Source: Pantoea conspicua (GTDB lineage: Bacteria; Pseudomonadota; Gammaproteobacteria; Enterobacterales; Enterobacteriaceae). Taken from it: DNA of 64,000 nt. Positions 19,005-28,317 of this stretch are shown here, one piece after another (within the stretch, counting starts at the first letter, position 1; the number at the start of each line of letters is the position of its first letter). The stretch covers positions 1-64,000 of the forward strand of contig NZ_MLFN01000008.1 of the NCBI RefSeq assembly GCF_002095315.1, given 5' to 3'. The position numbers and the translations under genes were made by a program. Below the pieces are notes generated by a model. That model saw nothing but the letters and a program-made list of their open reading frames with translations, ran no database searches and was not told where the DNA came from.

Positions 19005-19985
19005 ATGTCACTTAAAGCGATTGCTGCGGCATTAGGGCTTTCTGTCACCACGGTCAGCCGCGCGCTCAACGGGTATCAGGATGTTGCACAGGAGACCCGT
19101 ATACGGATCGAAGAAGAGGCGCAACGTCGCGGCTATCGGGCTAATGCAGCCGCCCGTCGTCTGAAAACCGGACGCGCCAATGCAGTCGGTTTGCTCTATC
19201 CGATCGGTACATCGCCACTGAGCGACGGCCACTTCAGTGAAATGTTGCTGGCGCTGGATCAACGCCTTGCCCACCACGAAATCGATCTGCTGCTGCTGGC
19301 TGATAAACCGCAGAGCCAGCCATTCCTGACCCGTCTGCTGCGCAGTCGCGCCGTGGATGCCATCGTTGTTACCCATATCACCCCGCAGGACAAGCGGCTC
19401 TCCACGTTGCTGCAGACCGACCTTCGCTTTCTGGCGCTGGGGCGCAGCGATCTGCCGCCACGCTACGCCTGGTTTGATGTGGATCATGCGGCCGGTTCGC
19501 AACTGGCGGTCGGCTATTGTCTGTCACAGGGAAAAGGGCAGATTGCCTGGCTGGGCAGCAATGAAACCCGCACCGGGGTACGTGATCGTCGTCAGGGCTA
19601 TCTGGATGCGCTCGGTACCGCCACGCCTTATGCGCAGGCCGCGGTACCCGCTACGCGGCGTGCCGGCTACCAGCAGACCTGTGCCTGGCTGGCACAGCAA
19701 AATCCGCCCGACGCCATCATTACCGATTGCGGTCCACTGGCGGAAGGCGCCGTGGTCGCACTGCAGCAGGCCGGGCGGGCAGAGGGCGATCACGCCATTA
19801 TGCTGATCGGCTGGGACGGGTTACCGCGCGATGCGATTCTTGATTATCCCCTGATCACCATCCGGCAGGCAGCACAGCAACAGGTCGGCGAGCAACTGGC
19901 AAAGATGATGTTACAGCTGCTGAATGGCACGCCGCCGCCGCAATTACAGACGCTGTGGCAGCCCTGGCTGCAATTACCGGCCTAG
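19005..19985 (+). CDS. LacI-family transcriptional regulator
   Basis: A 326-residue sugar-responsive repressor. The N-terminal helix-turn-helix and hinge are clear (LKAIAAALGLSVTTVSRALNGYQDVAQETRIRIEEEAQRRGYRANAAARRLKTGR), followed by a periplasmic-binding-type effector domain. The ATG at 19005 gives MSLKAIAAALG, the normal start of the family; a TTG at 18984 is in frame but adds seven unlikely residues. No catabolic gene is directly attached: it lies between yiaD and ptxS, so its target may be distant or the neighbouring kgu block. It is a different subtype from PtxS next door. Confidence 0.88.
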   Translation: MSLKAIAAALGLSVTTVSRALNGYQDVAQETRIRIEEEAQRRGYRANAAARRLKTGRANAVGLLYPIGTSPLSDGHFSEMLLALDQRLAHHEIDLLLLADKPQSQPFLTRLLRSRAVDAIVVTHITPQDKRLSTLLQTDLRFLALGRSDLPPRYAWFDVDHAAGSQLAVGYCLSQGKGQIAWLGSNETRTGVRDRRQGYLDALGTATPYAQAAVPATRRAGYQQTCAWLAQQNPPDAIITDCGPLAEGAVVALQQAGRAEGDHAIMLIGWDGLPRDAILDYPLITIRQAAQQQVGEQLAKMMLQLLNGTPPPQLQTLWQPWLQLPA

Positions 19986-20057
19986 CAGCTGTGCTTTTTT
20001 GCGACTGGACGCGGCTGTGCTAGTCTCTGCCTGGTTTCTACTTTTGCAGGATATTTC

Positions 20058-21083
20058 ATGAAAATCAGGCCGCCTCGCGCCACCATCAGCGATGTTGCTC
20101 ACGCGGCACGAACCGGAAAAACCAGCGTTTCACGCTATCTCAATGGTGAGCTGCATCTTCTGTCAGCCGATCTAAAGGCCCGGATTGAGCAGGCCATTGC
20201 TGACCTCAGCTATCGTCCAAGCCAGATGGCGCGTGGCCTGAAGCGTGGCCGTACCCGGCTGATTGGACTGATCATCGCCGACATCACCAACCCCTATTCG
20301 GTTGATGTGATGAGCGGCATTGAAGCGGCCTGCCGCGAACAGGGTTTCACCCTGCTGATGTGTAATACCAACAATGAAGTGGACCTGGAACAGCACTATC
20401 TGCAGCTGCTGAGTAGCTATCAGGTGGAAGGCATTGTGGTCAATGCGGTGGGGATGCGCGAAGAGGTGCTGAGTCATCTGCAACAATCCCTGCTGCCGAT
20501 GGTGCTGATTGACCGCAAAATCCCCGATTTTCCCTGTGACGTAGTGGGCCTGAACAATGCCGAAGCGGCGGAGACAGCAACGCGTCATCTGGTCGATAAC
20601 GGCTACGAGGCGCTGCTGTTTCTTAGCGAGCCGCTGGGCAGCGTCAATACGCGTCGTGAACGTTTGCAGGCTTTCCGCCAGGTGCTGGCGGCCCATCCGC
20701 AGGTGCAGCATGAAAATGCCGAGCTGGCGCTGCATCAGCCCGCCGCGCTGGATCAGGCGCTGCGCGACTTTCACCAGCGCCATGCGGGTAAACGCAGCGC
20801 GGTCATGGTGGCGAACGGCGCGCTGACCTTGCAGGTCGCGCGATCGCTGCAGCGCATCAATCTGCACTGGGGCAGCGATATCGGTCTGCTCGGCTTCGAC
20901 GAGCTGGAGTGGGCTGCGCTGGCGGGCGTCGGCATTACCACGCTGAAACAGCCCACCTGGCAGATTGGCTACAGCGCGCTGGAACGCGTCATTGCCCGTA
21001 TTGAAGGCAGCGATCTGCCGGTCGGCGAACAGGTCTTCTCTGGCGAACTGATTGTTCGTGGCTCCAGCCAGCCGCTCCGCTGA
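20058..21083 (+). CDS. ptxS: LacI-family repressor of 2-ketogluconate use, PtxS-like
   Basis: A 341-residue LacI/GalR regulator: helix-turn-helix ATISDVAHAARTGKTSVSRYLNGE, hinge RPSQMARGLKRGRTRLIGLIIADITNPY, and a ligand domain with DIGLLGFDELEWAALAGVGITT. It is assigned as PtxS because it directly precedes kguE-kguK-kguT on the same strand, as in pseudomonads, and because the promoter of those genes carries a palindrome of the PtxS-operator form. The effector would be 2-ketogluconate. AGGA precedes the ATG. Confidence 0.8.
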   Translation: MKIRPPRATISDVAHAARTGKTSVSRYLNGELHLLSADLKARIEQAIADLSYRPSQMARGLKRGRTRLIGLIIADITNPYSVDVMSGIEAACREQGFTLLMCNTNNEVDLEQHYLQLLSSYQVEGIVVNAVGMREEVLSHLQQSLLPMVLIDRKIPDFPCDVVGLNNAEAAETATRHLVDNGYEALLFLSEPLGSVNTRRERLQAFRQVLAAHPQVQHENAELALHQPAALDQALRDFHQRHAGKRSAVMVANGALTLQVARSLQRINLHWGSDIGLLGFDELEWAALAGVGITTLKQPTWQIGYSALERVIARIEGSDLPVGEQVFSGELIVRGSSQPLR

Positions 21084-21113
21084 TCTGATTTTCAGACTTT
21101 TACTCGTCAACTG

Positions 21114-21134
21114 CGTGCTCGCTTCGTGAGCACG
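21114..21134 (+). terminator. hairpin after ptxS
   Basis: CGTGCTC and GAGCACG form a 7-base stem with a 7-base loop, 31 bases after the ptxS stop. It is followed by an AT-rich stretch without a clean T run, so it is a possible partial terminator separating ptxS from the kgu promoter. Confidence 0.35.
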
Positions 21135-21164
21135 ATCATAATTTCATCCTTTGCTGCTTTGCTT

Positions 21165-21178
21165 TGGAACCGGTTCCA
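21165..21178. promoter_or_regulatory. PtxS-type operator upstream of kguE
   Basis: TGGAACCGGTTCCA is a perfect 14-base palindrome 47 bases before the kguE start. The pseudomonad PtxS operator as I recall it is TGAAACCGGTTTCA, which differs at one base in each arm. Its position between ptxS and kguE makes it the likely site where PtxS represses kguEKT and perhaps ghrB. Confidence 0.75.
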
Positions 21179-21225
21179 TCTAGGGTTTTTACAGAACTTA
21201 GTTAAACGCCCCGATGGAGCACAAC

Positions 21226-21972
21226 ATGAAGCCTGACATTATCGTGGTGACTGCCGCTTACGGCCATACGCAGATTGCCGCACTCGGCGGTCAGACTGCA
21301 CTGCTGCCGATCATTCAGCAGGCAGGCGCTGACGGTGTCGAAATCCGTCGTGAACTGTTCGATGACGCCACGCTGGCCGATCTGCCAGCGCTGGCTGCCG
21401 CGGTGACGCAGCATCAGCTGCGCGCCAGTTATTCGGTGCCGGATACGCTGTTTTGTGATGACGGTGACGTAAATCCGCGGATAACTCACTACTTTGAAGA
21501 AGCACGCCAGTTAAACGCACAACGTCTGAAACTGGCGCTGGGCCCCTTCAACGGTACGCTTCCGGCGTCGCTTTCATCATTGCTGGCAGACTCGCCGTTG
21601 CCGTTGACGGTGGAAAATGACCAGACGGTGCACGGCAGGCTCGACCCCAGCGTGCAGTTTTTTGCGGCGGTCCACGCGGCGGCGCTGCCGATCGGCATGA
21701 CGTTTGATATGGGCAACTGGTGCTGGACCGGCGAAGATGCGATGCAGGCCGCGCAACGGCTGGCGTCGCAGGTCAGTTATGTGCATGTGAAAGCGGCGAT
21801 CCCGCACCATGACAGCTACCGGGCAATTGCGCTTGATGAGGCTGGCGATGCGTGGCGCGCGCTGCTGCAACAGCTGCCCGCCACGGCACCGCGCGGCATT
21901 GAGTTTCCGCTGGAAGGCGACGATCTGATTGCGGTCACCCGTCACTATGTGTCGCTGCTGCGCAACGTTTGA
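21226..21972 (+). CDS. kguE: KguE, TIM-barrel sugar isomerase/epimerase-like protein
   Basis: A 248-residue xylose-isomerase-like TIM-barrel protein that leads the 2-ketogluconate operon. Its exact step is not established to my knowledge. Visible features are GADGVEIRRELF, LPLTVENDQT, FDMGNWCWTGED and VSYVHVKAA, which place acidic and histidine metal-ligand candidates at strand ends as in this fold. The ATG at 21226 is chosen because GGAG lies six bases upstream; the ATG at 21214 contains that site. It lies 9 bases before kguK. Confidence 0.82.
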   Translation: MKPDIIVVTAAYGHTQIAALGGQTALLPIIQQAGADGVEIRRELFDDATLADLPALAAAVTQHQLRASYSVPDTLFCDDGDVNPRITHYFEEARQLNAQRLKLALGPFNGTLPASLSSLLADSPLPLTVENDQTVHGRLDPSVQFFAAVHAAALPIGMTFDMGNWCWTGEDAMQAAQRLASQVSYVHVKAAIPHHDSYRAIALDEAGDAWRALLQQLPATAPRGIEFPLEGDDLIAVTRHYVSLLRNV

Positions 21973-21981
21973 GGAGTGAAG

Positions 21982-22935
21982 ATGACTACGCATCACAACG
22001 GTACGCTTGATGTTGTCACCATCGGAGAAGCGATGGCGATGTTTATCGCCCGTGAAACCGGCGATCTGGCGGCGGCAGAAACTTTTATTAAACGTGCGGC
22101 GGGTGCCGAACTGAACGTGGCGACCGGCCTGGCGCGTCTTGGCCTGAAAGTGGGCTGGGTCAGCCGCGTTGGCGATGATGCCTTTGGCCGCTTTATCTGT
22201 CAGCAACTGGAGAAAGAGGGTATCGATCACCGCCAGGTGACGGTCGATAACCGCTATCCAACCGGCTTCCAGCTTAAATCCAAAGTCGATGACGGCTCCG
22301 ATCCGCTGGTGGAGTATTTCCGTAAGGGCTCGGCGGCCAGCCATCTGTCGGTTGAGGATTTCGACGCTGACTATTTTGGCTCTGCCCGCCATCTGCATCT
22401 GAGTGGCGTGGCAGCGGCGATCTCCGACAGTTCGCTGGCGCTACTGAAACATGCGGCCAAAGAGATGCGCGCGCGCGGTAAAACCCTCTCTTTCGACCCC
22501 AACCTGCGGCCGGTGCTGTGGCGCAGCGAAGAGGAGATGCGTAAGCAGCTTAATCTGCTGGCGGAGTACGCCGACTGGGTACTGCCGGGCGAAAAAGAGG
22601 GGCTGATTCTGACCGGTTATCGTCAGCCCGAGGCGATTGCCGATTTCTACCTCGATAAAGGGGTGAAAGCGGTGGTGATTAAAACCGGCTGTGACGGTGC
22701 CTGGTATAAAACCGCTGAAGGCGAAAAAGGTCAGGTTGCCGCGGTTAAAGTCGATAACGTGGTCGACACCGTGGGCGCTGGTGACGGTTTTGCTGTTGGG
22801 GTGGTCAGTGCGCTGCTGGAAGGTATGAGCCTGACGCAGGCGATTCAGCGCGGTAACAAAATTGGTTCGATGGCGATTCAGGTGATTGGCGACAGCGAAG
22901 GTCTGCCGACGCGTCAGCAACTCGGCGACGCGTAG
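21982..22935 (+). CDS. kguK: 2-ketogluconate kinase KguK (PfkB family)
   Basis: Phosphorylates 2-ketogluconate to 2-keto-6-phosphogluconate in the cytoplasm. The 317-residue protein is a PfkB-family sugar kinase: N-terminal GEAMAMF and the GAELNVATGLARLG sugar-binding block, FDPNLRPVLW, and the C-terminal signature DTVGAGDGFAVG with the catalytic Asp. The ATG at 21982 follows GAGGAG; the GTG at 21976 is unlikely. By sequence alone it could be a 2-dehydro-3-deoxygluconokinase; the operon context favours KguK. Confidence 0.84.
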   Translation: MTTHHNGTLDVVTIGEAMAMFIARETGDLAAAETFIKRAAGAELNVATGLARLGLKVGWVSRVGDDAFGRFICQQLEKEGIDHRQVTVDNRYPTGFQLKSKVDDGSDPLVEYFRKGSAASHLSVEDFDADYFGSARHLHLSGVAAAISDSSLALLKHAAKEMRARGKTLSFDPNLRPVLWRSEEEMRKQLNLLAEYADWVLPGEKEGLILTGYRQPEAIADFYLDKGVKAVVIKTGCDGAWYKTAEGEKGQVAAVKVDNVVDTVGAGDGFAVGVVSALLEGMSLTQAIQRGNKIGSMAIQVIGDSEGLPTRQQLGDA

Positions 22936-22968
22936 CCCGCGCCTCACATATTGACACAGGAGTTCTCG

Positions 22969-24252
22969 ATGAAAACGCAGACAATCGCGCCAAAACGCTG
23001 GTGGTTCATCATGCCCATCGTGTTTATCACCTACAGCCTGGCCTATCTCGACCGCGCCAATTTCAGCTTTGCCTCGGCGGCGGGAATAAACGACGATCTC
23101 GGCATTACTAAAGGCATGTCCTCTCTGCTGGGCGCGCTGTTCTTCCTCGGCTATTTTTTCTTCCAGATCCCTGGGGCGATTTACGCCGAACGCCGTAGCG
23201 TTAAGAAACTGATTTTCTGGTGCCTGATCCTGTGGGGCGGCTGTGCCTCGCTGACCGGTGTGGTCAGCAACATTCCGATGCTGGCGGCGATCCGCTTTAT
23301 CCTCGGGGTGGTTGAGGCGGCGGTGATGCCCGCGATGCTGATTTACATCAGTAACTGGTTCACCAAATCTGAACGGTCACGCGCCAATACCTTCCTGATC
23401 CTCGGTAACCCGGTGACGGTGCTGTGGATGTCGGTGGTGTCAGGCTACCTGATCGAATCCTTCGGCTGGCGTGAAATGTTTATTTTCGAAGGGATCCCGG
23501 CGGTAATCTGGGCGGTCGCCTGGTGGTTCCTGGTGCAGGACAAACCGGCGCAGGCGCGCTGGATGAGCGATGCCGAGAAAGCTGCACTGCAGGCGGAACT
23601 GCAAAAAGAGCAGGACAACATCAAAGCGGTGCGTAATTACAGCGAAGCGTTCCGTAACCGCAACGTGATTATTCTTTGCCTGCAATATTTCGCCTGGAGC
23701 ATCGGCGTTTACGGTTTCGTGCTGTGGTTACCGTCGATTCTGCGTAATGGCACCCAGATGGGGATGGTCGAAGCGGGCTGGCTGTCTGCAGTGCCTTATC
23801 TGGCGGCGACCATTGCGATGGTGGTGGTATCCTGGGCCTCGGATAAGACGCAAAACCGTAAGCTGTTTGTCTGGCCACTGCTGCTGATTGGCGCGCTGGC
23901 GTTCCTCGGCTCTTATCTGCTGGGATCGGGCAACTTCTGGCTCTCCTATACCCTGTTAGTGATTGCCGGTGCGGCGATGTATGCCCCTTACGGCCCGTTC
24001 TTCGCCATCATTCCTGAAATGCTGCCGCGCAATGTCTCCGGCGGGGCGATGGCGCTGATCAACAGTATGGGTGCGCTCGGATCGTTTATCGGGTCGTGGA
24101 TTGTCGGCTATCTTAATGGTGCCACCGGCAGTCCGTCAGCCTCCTACATCTTTATGGGATCGGCGCTGCTGGTGTCAGTGTGGCTGACGCTGATTGTTAA
24201 ACCGGCGCAGAATAAGACGACGCCTCCGCTGCACGGGGCGAAACACGCCTGA
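22969..24252 (+). CDS. kguT: 2-ketogluconate transporter KguT (MFS, ACS family)
   Basis: A 427-residue major-facilitator permease of the anion:cation symporter group, with about 12 hydrophobic segments. Diagnostic parts are SLAYLDRANFSFASAAG in helix 1, RFILGVVEAAVMPAMLIYISNWFTKSERSRAN in helices 4-5 and FGWREMFIFEGIPAVIWA. GGAG lies six bases before the ATG at 22969. The substrate is assigned from position between kguK and the ketogluconate reductase gene. Confidence 0.85.
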   Translation: MKTQTIAPKRWWFIMPIVFITYSLAYLDRANFSFASAAGINDDLGITKGMSSLLGALFFLGYFFFQIPGAIYAERRSVKKLIFWCLILWGGCASLTGVVSNIPMLAAIRFILGVVEAAVMPAMLIYISNWFTKSERSRANTFLILGNPVTVLWMSVVSGYLIESFGWREMFIFEGIPAVIWAVAWWFLVQDKPAQARWMSDAEKAALQAELQKEQDNIKAVRNYSEAFRNRNVIILCLQYFAWSIGVYGFVLWLPSILRNGTQMGMVEAGWLSAVPYLAATIAMVVVSWASDKTQNRKLFVWPLLLIGALAFLGSYLLGSGNFWLSYTLLVIAGAAMYAPYGPFFAIIPEMLPRNVSGGAMALINSMGALGSFIGSWIVGYLNGATGSPSASYIFMGSALLVSVWLTLIVKPAQNKTTPPLHGAKHA

Positions 24253-24335
24253 AAGCGTAAGCCCAGACGTTAGCCCTTATCTTCCGGGCGGCCCGAGCGC
24301 CGCCCGTCACTGTTTTAATGACCGGGAGCCACTGA

Positions 24336-25310
24336 ATGAAACCCGCTGTGATTCTGTATAAAAAACTGCCTGATGACCTGCGCGCCCGCCTGGCAGCGCA
24401 CGCTGACATTACTGAAATCAGTGACCTGTCGCCCGCCAGCCAGCAGCAGCATGCTGAGGCGCTGGCACAGGCGGAAGGTCTGCTGGGCTCAGGCGGGAAA
24501 GTGAATGGTGAGCTACTGGCAAAAATGCCAAAACTGCGCGCCTGCTCCAGCGTCTCTGTCGGCTATGACAATTTTGATGTCGACGCGCTGAACCAGCGCC
24601 ACGTGGTGCTGATGCACACCCCGACCGTGCTGACGGAAACCGTTGCCGATACCATCATGGCGCTGGTGCTGAGCACCGCGCGTCGCGTACCGGAACTGGA
24701 TGCCTGGGTGAAAGCGGGTAACTGGCAGAAGAGCATTGGTCCGGAACGCTTTGGCATCGATGTGCACCATAAAACGCTGGGTATCCTCGGCATGGGCCGC
24801 ATCGGCATGGCGCTGGCGCAGCGTGCCCACTTTGGTTTTGGCATGAAGATCCTCTACAACGCGCGGCGGGAACATCAGGAAGCGCAGTCGCGGTTTGGCG
24901 CAGAGCGCTGTGAACTGGAGACGCTGCTGGAACAGAGTGATTTTGTCTGCATCAGCCTGCCGCTGACTGAACAGACTCACCATCTGATCGGGGCAGAGCA
25001 AATCGCCCTGATGAAGCCGGAAGCGGTGCTGATCAACGCCGGACGCGGGCCGGTGGTAGATGAGAATGCGCTCATCGCTGCCCTGCAGGCGGGAAAACTA
25101 CACGCCGCCGGGCTGGATGTGTTCGAAAAAGAACCGCTGCCTACTGACTCGCCGTTGCTGTCGCTGCCCAACGTGGTGACGCTGCCGCACATCGGTTCCG
25201 CGACCCACGAAACCCGCTACGGCATGATGCTGGATGCGGTGGATAATCTGATCGCTGCGCTCAGTGGCAAGGTCGATAAAAACTGTGTTAACCCGCAGGC
25301 GCTGAAGTAA
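24336..25310 (+). CDS. ghrB: 2-ketoaldonate / hydroxypyruvate reductase GhrB (KguD role)
   Basis: NAD(P)H-dependent D-isomer-specific 2-hydroxyacid dehydrogenase of 324 residues, the same length as E. coli GhrB and close to it throughout ([46 protein letters not shown]). It has the Rossmann motif [13 protein letters not shown] and the catalytic Arg ([10 protein letters not shown]), Glu (FEKEPL) and His (PHIGSATHE). E. coli GhrB reduces 2-ketogluconate as well as glyoxylate and hydroxypyruvate; here it occupies the kguD place and would reduce 2-keto-6-phosphogluconate or 2-ketogluconate. It is 83 bases after kguT. Confidence 0.9.
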   Translation: MKPAVILYKKLPDDLRARLAAHADITEISDLSPASQQQHAEALAQAEGLLGSGGKVNGELLAKMPKLRACSSVSVGYDNFDVDALNQRHVVLMHTPTVLTETVADTIMALVLSTARRVPELDAWVKAGNWQKSIGPERFGIDVHHKTLGILGMGRIGMALAQRAHFGFGMKILYNARREHQEAQSRFGAERCELETLLEQSDFVCISLPLTEQTHHLIGAEQIALMKPEAVLINAGRGPVVDENALIAALQAGKLHAAGLDVFEKEPLPTDSPLLSLPNVVTLPHIGSATHETRYGMMLDAVDNLIAALSGKVDKNCVNPQALK

Positions 25311-25329
25311 TCCCTGCGCCTTTCCATTG

Positions 25330-25350
25330 CGCCCGCCGATGGCGGGCGTT
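25330..25350 (+). terminator. terminator of the kgu-ghrB operon
   Basis: CGCCCGCC, loop GAT, GGCGGGCG: an 8-base-pair GC stem 20 bases after the ghrB stop, followed only by TT. Confidence 0.55.
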
Positions 25351-25391
25351 ATGGTGGACCCCCGATTAGCTATCACAAATTTTTAACCGCT

Positions 25392-26642
25392 ATGTCCTTT
25401 TCTCAGTTCGGCGACAAATTTACCCAACATTCCGGCATCTCACGTCTGATGGAAGATATGGGCGCGGGTTTGCGCACCCCCGGCACCATCATGCTGGGTG
25501 GCGGTAATCCGGCGCAAATCCCGGCCATGAACGACTATTTTCAGCAACTGTTGCAGCAGATGCATGAGGAAGGCAAGCTCAGCGAGGCGCTCTGCAATTA
25601 TGATGGCCCGCGTGGCAAAGCAACGTTGCTGGAGGCGCTGGCAGAACTGCTGCGCGAGCAGCTGGGCTGGCCAATCAGCGCGCAGAACATTGCGCTGACC
25701 AACGGCAGCCAGAGCGCCTTCTTCTATCTGTTTAACCTGTTCGCCGGCCGTCGGGCTGATGGCAGCAAAAAGCGCGTGCTGTTCCCGCTGGCGCCAGAGT
25801 ATCTCGGCTATGCCGATGCCGGACTGGAAGAGGGCATGTTTGTCTCGGCTAAACCGAACATTGAACTGCTGCCGGCCGGCCAGTTTAAGTATCACGTCGA
25901 TTTCGAACATCTGCCGATGAATGACGATATCGGACTGATCTGCGTGTCACGTCCGACCAATCCCACCGGCAACGTGATCACTGACGATGAGCTGCTGCAG
26001 CTGGATGCGCTGGCACAGCAGCATGATGTCCCGCTGCTGATCGATAACGCTTATGGCGTACCGTTTCCCGGTATCATCTTCAGTGAGGTTCGCCCGCTGT
26101 GGAACCCCAACATTATTCTCTGCATGAGTCTGTCGAAGCTCGGCCTGCCAGGCGCGCGCTGCGGCATTATTATCGCTGACGAGAAAACCATCGGCGCGCT
26201 GAGCAATATGAACGGCATCATCAGCCTGGCGCCGGGCAGCATCGGACCGGCGATTGCCGGTGAAATGATTCGCCGGGGCGATCTGTTGCGCCTGTCAGAA
26301 GAGGTGATTAAGCCGTTTTATCAGCAGAAAGTGCAGCAGACGATTGCTATCCTGCGCCGCTATCTGTCGGAAGAGCGCTGCCTGATCCACAAACCGGAAG
26401 GAGCGATTTTCCTCTGGCTGTGGTTCCGCGATCTGCCGATCAGCACCGAAATGCTCTACCAGCGGCTCAAAGCACGCGGCGTACTGATGGTACCGGGCCA
26501 CTTCTTCTTTCCTGGGCTGGAGCATGACTGGCCACACACCCATCAATGCATGCGGATGAACTACGTGCCGGATGCGGAGAATATTGAGCGGGCGGTGCAG
26601 ATTCTGGCTGAAGAGGTTGAGACTGCCTGGCGCGACGCTTAA
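25392..26642 (+). CDS. avtA: valine-pyruvate aminotransferase AvtA
   Basis: PLP enzyme (416 residues; E. coli 417) that makes valine or alanine by transamination with pyruvate. It starts MSFSQFGDKFTQHSGISRLMEDMG as in E. coli. Fold-type I features are present: the substrate-binding SRPTNPTGNVITDDEL, IDNAYGVPFP with the PLP-contacting Asp and Tyr, and SLSKLGLPGARCG with the PLP lysine. No strong ribosome site is visible. The stop codon shares the palindrome TTAA with the stop of the convergent MocR gene. Confidence 0.95.
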   Translation: MSFSQFGDKFTQHSGISRLMEDMGAGLRTPGTIMLGGGNPAQIPAMNDYFQQLLQQMHEEGKLSEALCNYDGPRGKATLLEALAELLREQLGWPISAQNIALTNGSQSAFFYLFNLFAGRRADGSKKRVLFPLAPEYLGYADAGLEEGMFVSAKPNIELLPAGQFKYHVDFEHLPMNDDIGLICVSRPTNPTGNVITDDELLQLDALAQQHDVPLLIDNAYGVPFPGIIFSEVRPLWNPNIILCMSLSKLGLPGARCGIIIADEKTIGALSNMNGIISLAPGSIGPAIAGEMIRRGDLLRLSEEVIKPFYQQKVQQTIAILRRYLSEERCLIHKPEGAIFLWLWFRDLPISTEMLYQRLKARGVLMVPGHFFFPGLEHDWPHTHQCMRMNYVPDAENIERAVQILAEEVETAWRDA

Positions 26643-28090
26643 TCCTGCAGCCCGGTTAACGACAGCTGGCACCACTGCGCCAGCTGTTGTATCGCCTGTT
26701 CCACTTCAGCATTCCAGCCAAAACCGGCGTTGAGCCGGAAACAGTGATCGTAGCGCTGATCGGTGGCGAAAATATGGCCCGGCGCAATGCCGATGCCCGC
26801 ATTGCGCGCTTTCAGAAACAGCGACCGCACATTCAGCGCCTGTGGCGGCATCTCCACCCATAACACATACCCCCCTTCTGGGTCCGAAACCCGGGTTCCC
26901 GCCGGAAACTCCCGCAGCACCGACTGACGCATGGCGCTGATTTGCTGCGCCAGCTCACGCCGCAGTTTGCGCAGATGCGCATCATAGCCGCCGCTGCGCA
27001 GCAACTCGGCTACCGCCGCCTGCGACAATACCGACGTGCCCATGGTCGAGGTATATTTCAGGGAGGCGATTTTGCGCATGTAGTTAACGCTGTGTACCCA
27101 GCCGATGCGGATGCCGGGCGCCACGGTTTTGGAGAAGCCACTGCACAGAATGGCGTTCGGGCTAAAGGCGCGCATCGGGAAAGGGCGGCGTTCGCCAAAG
27201 GCGGTATCGCCAAAAATATCGTCCTCAATGATCACCACATCATTTTCATCCGCCTGACGCGCGATATAGGCTTTCTGCTCGTTTGGGATGCTTTTGCCCA
27301 GCGGATTATTAATGTTGCACAGGGTCAGAAACACCCGTACCGCTTTGCGCTGAAACAGTCCGGTGAGCTTCGCGACATTCACATAGCCTTCCGGCCCGGC
27401 GTCGACTTCGATCACTCGCAGATTGAGGTTATGCAGCATCTGCAGCAGCACGAAATAGCAGGGCGATTCGACTGCCACCACGTCGCCAGGCTGGGTGGTG
27501 GCGCGCAGCGACAGCGAGATCGCTTCAATGCAGCCGTTGGTGATCAGGATATCGTCAGTGCTGATATTGCAGCCGTAATCGACCGCCCGGCGGGCAATCT
27601 CCACTTTTAACGGCGCATAACCGGTGCCTTTGACGGTGTTACCCAGCAGCGCGGGTTTGCTGTAGCCCATCTGGCGCATCAGTAAGCCGAGCTTCTTTAC
27701 CGGATAGAGCGCGCTGTCGCCGTTCGCCAGATCGAGCCGTACCCGGCAGTCGGAACCGAGCATTGCCAGATGCAGCTCAGTCTGTTCGTCGAGTGGGGCG
27801 ATGGCGCGCGGCTGTTCACTGACGGCGGGCAACTGAGGCGGCCGATGGCGCTGTGGTGCGACAAAAAAGCCCGATTTAGGCCGGGCAATGGCGTAGCGCT
27901 CATCCTCCAGCGTACGTAATGTTTTCAGGGCGGTGGTGAGGCTGACGTTATACTGCGTCGCCAGGGTCCGCACCGACGGCAGACGGCTGTCGGGTGCCAG
28001 CGTACCGGCATGAATCGCCTGCTTGATCTGTTCTGCTATCTGGCGGTAACGACTGCTCTGACTCTCCTGTTCCCCGACAATATCGGCCAT
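26639..28090 (-). CDS. MocR-type GntR regulator with aminotransferase-like domain
   Basis: A regulator of about 483 residues with an N-terminal GntR winged helix (RYRQIAEQIKQAIHAGTLAPDSRLPSVRTLATQYNVSLTTALKTLRTLE) and a C-terminal PLP-binding fold-type I domain (ITNGCIEAISL, NINNPLGKSIP, IEDDIFGDTAF, and CSGFSKTVAPGIRIGW with the PLP lysine). The ATG at 28090 is chosen for the GGTGGA upstream; an ATG at 28123 and a TTG at 28129 are in frame. It is divergent from the biosynthetic operon at 28318 with a 227-base gap, so it may control that operon. That link is inference. Confidence 0.85.
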   Translation of the reverse strand: MADIVGEQESQSSRYRQIAEQIKQAIHAGTLAPDSRLPSVRTLATQYNVSLTTALKTLRTLEDERYAIARPKSGFFVAPQRHRPPQLPAVSEQPRAIAPLDEQTELHLAMLGSDCRVRLDLANGDSALYPVKKLGLLMRQMGYSKPALLGNTVKGTGYAPLKVEIARRAVDYGCNISTDDILITNGCIEAISLSLRATTQPGDVVAVESPCYFVLLQMLHNLNLRVIEVDAGPEGYVNVAKLTGLFQRKAVRVFLTLCNINNPLGKSIPNEQKAYIARQADENDVVIIEDDIFGDTAFGERRPFPMRAFSPNAILCSGFSKTVAPGIRIGWVHSVNYMRKIASLKYTSTMGTSVLSQAAVAELLRSGGYDAHLRKLRRELAQQISAMRQSVLREFPAGTRVSDPEGGYVLWVEMPPQALNVRSLFLKARNAGIGIAPGHIFATDQRYDHCFRLNAGFGWNAEVEQAIQQLAQWCQLSLTGLQD

Positions 28091-28317
28091 CTGTTCCACC
28101 CCATATCGCGCTGATCTGTGCATATTCAACAGAGTACATTCAAAGTACTTTAGGCTGCATCTCTTAATTATTCATGACGCTAAACGGATCTTTCGCCAGG
28201 GCAGGCGTGCGTCTGAGAGAGGGGCTGAGCGTGATGGTCATCCGCCCAGCCCGACCGCTGTGACCCCAGGCGTTCAGGCCATTGAGTGATTCTATTCGCG
28301 TAAGGAAAAAGTGAAAA

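Noticed and set aside
20172-21110. 312-codon reverse frame opposite ptxS
   Set aside because: Shadow of ptxS in a GC-rich gene; no family resemblance.
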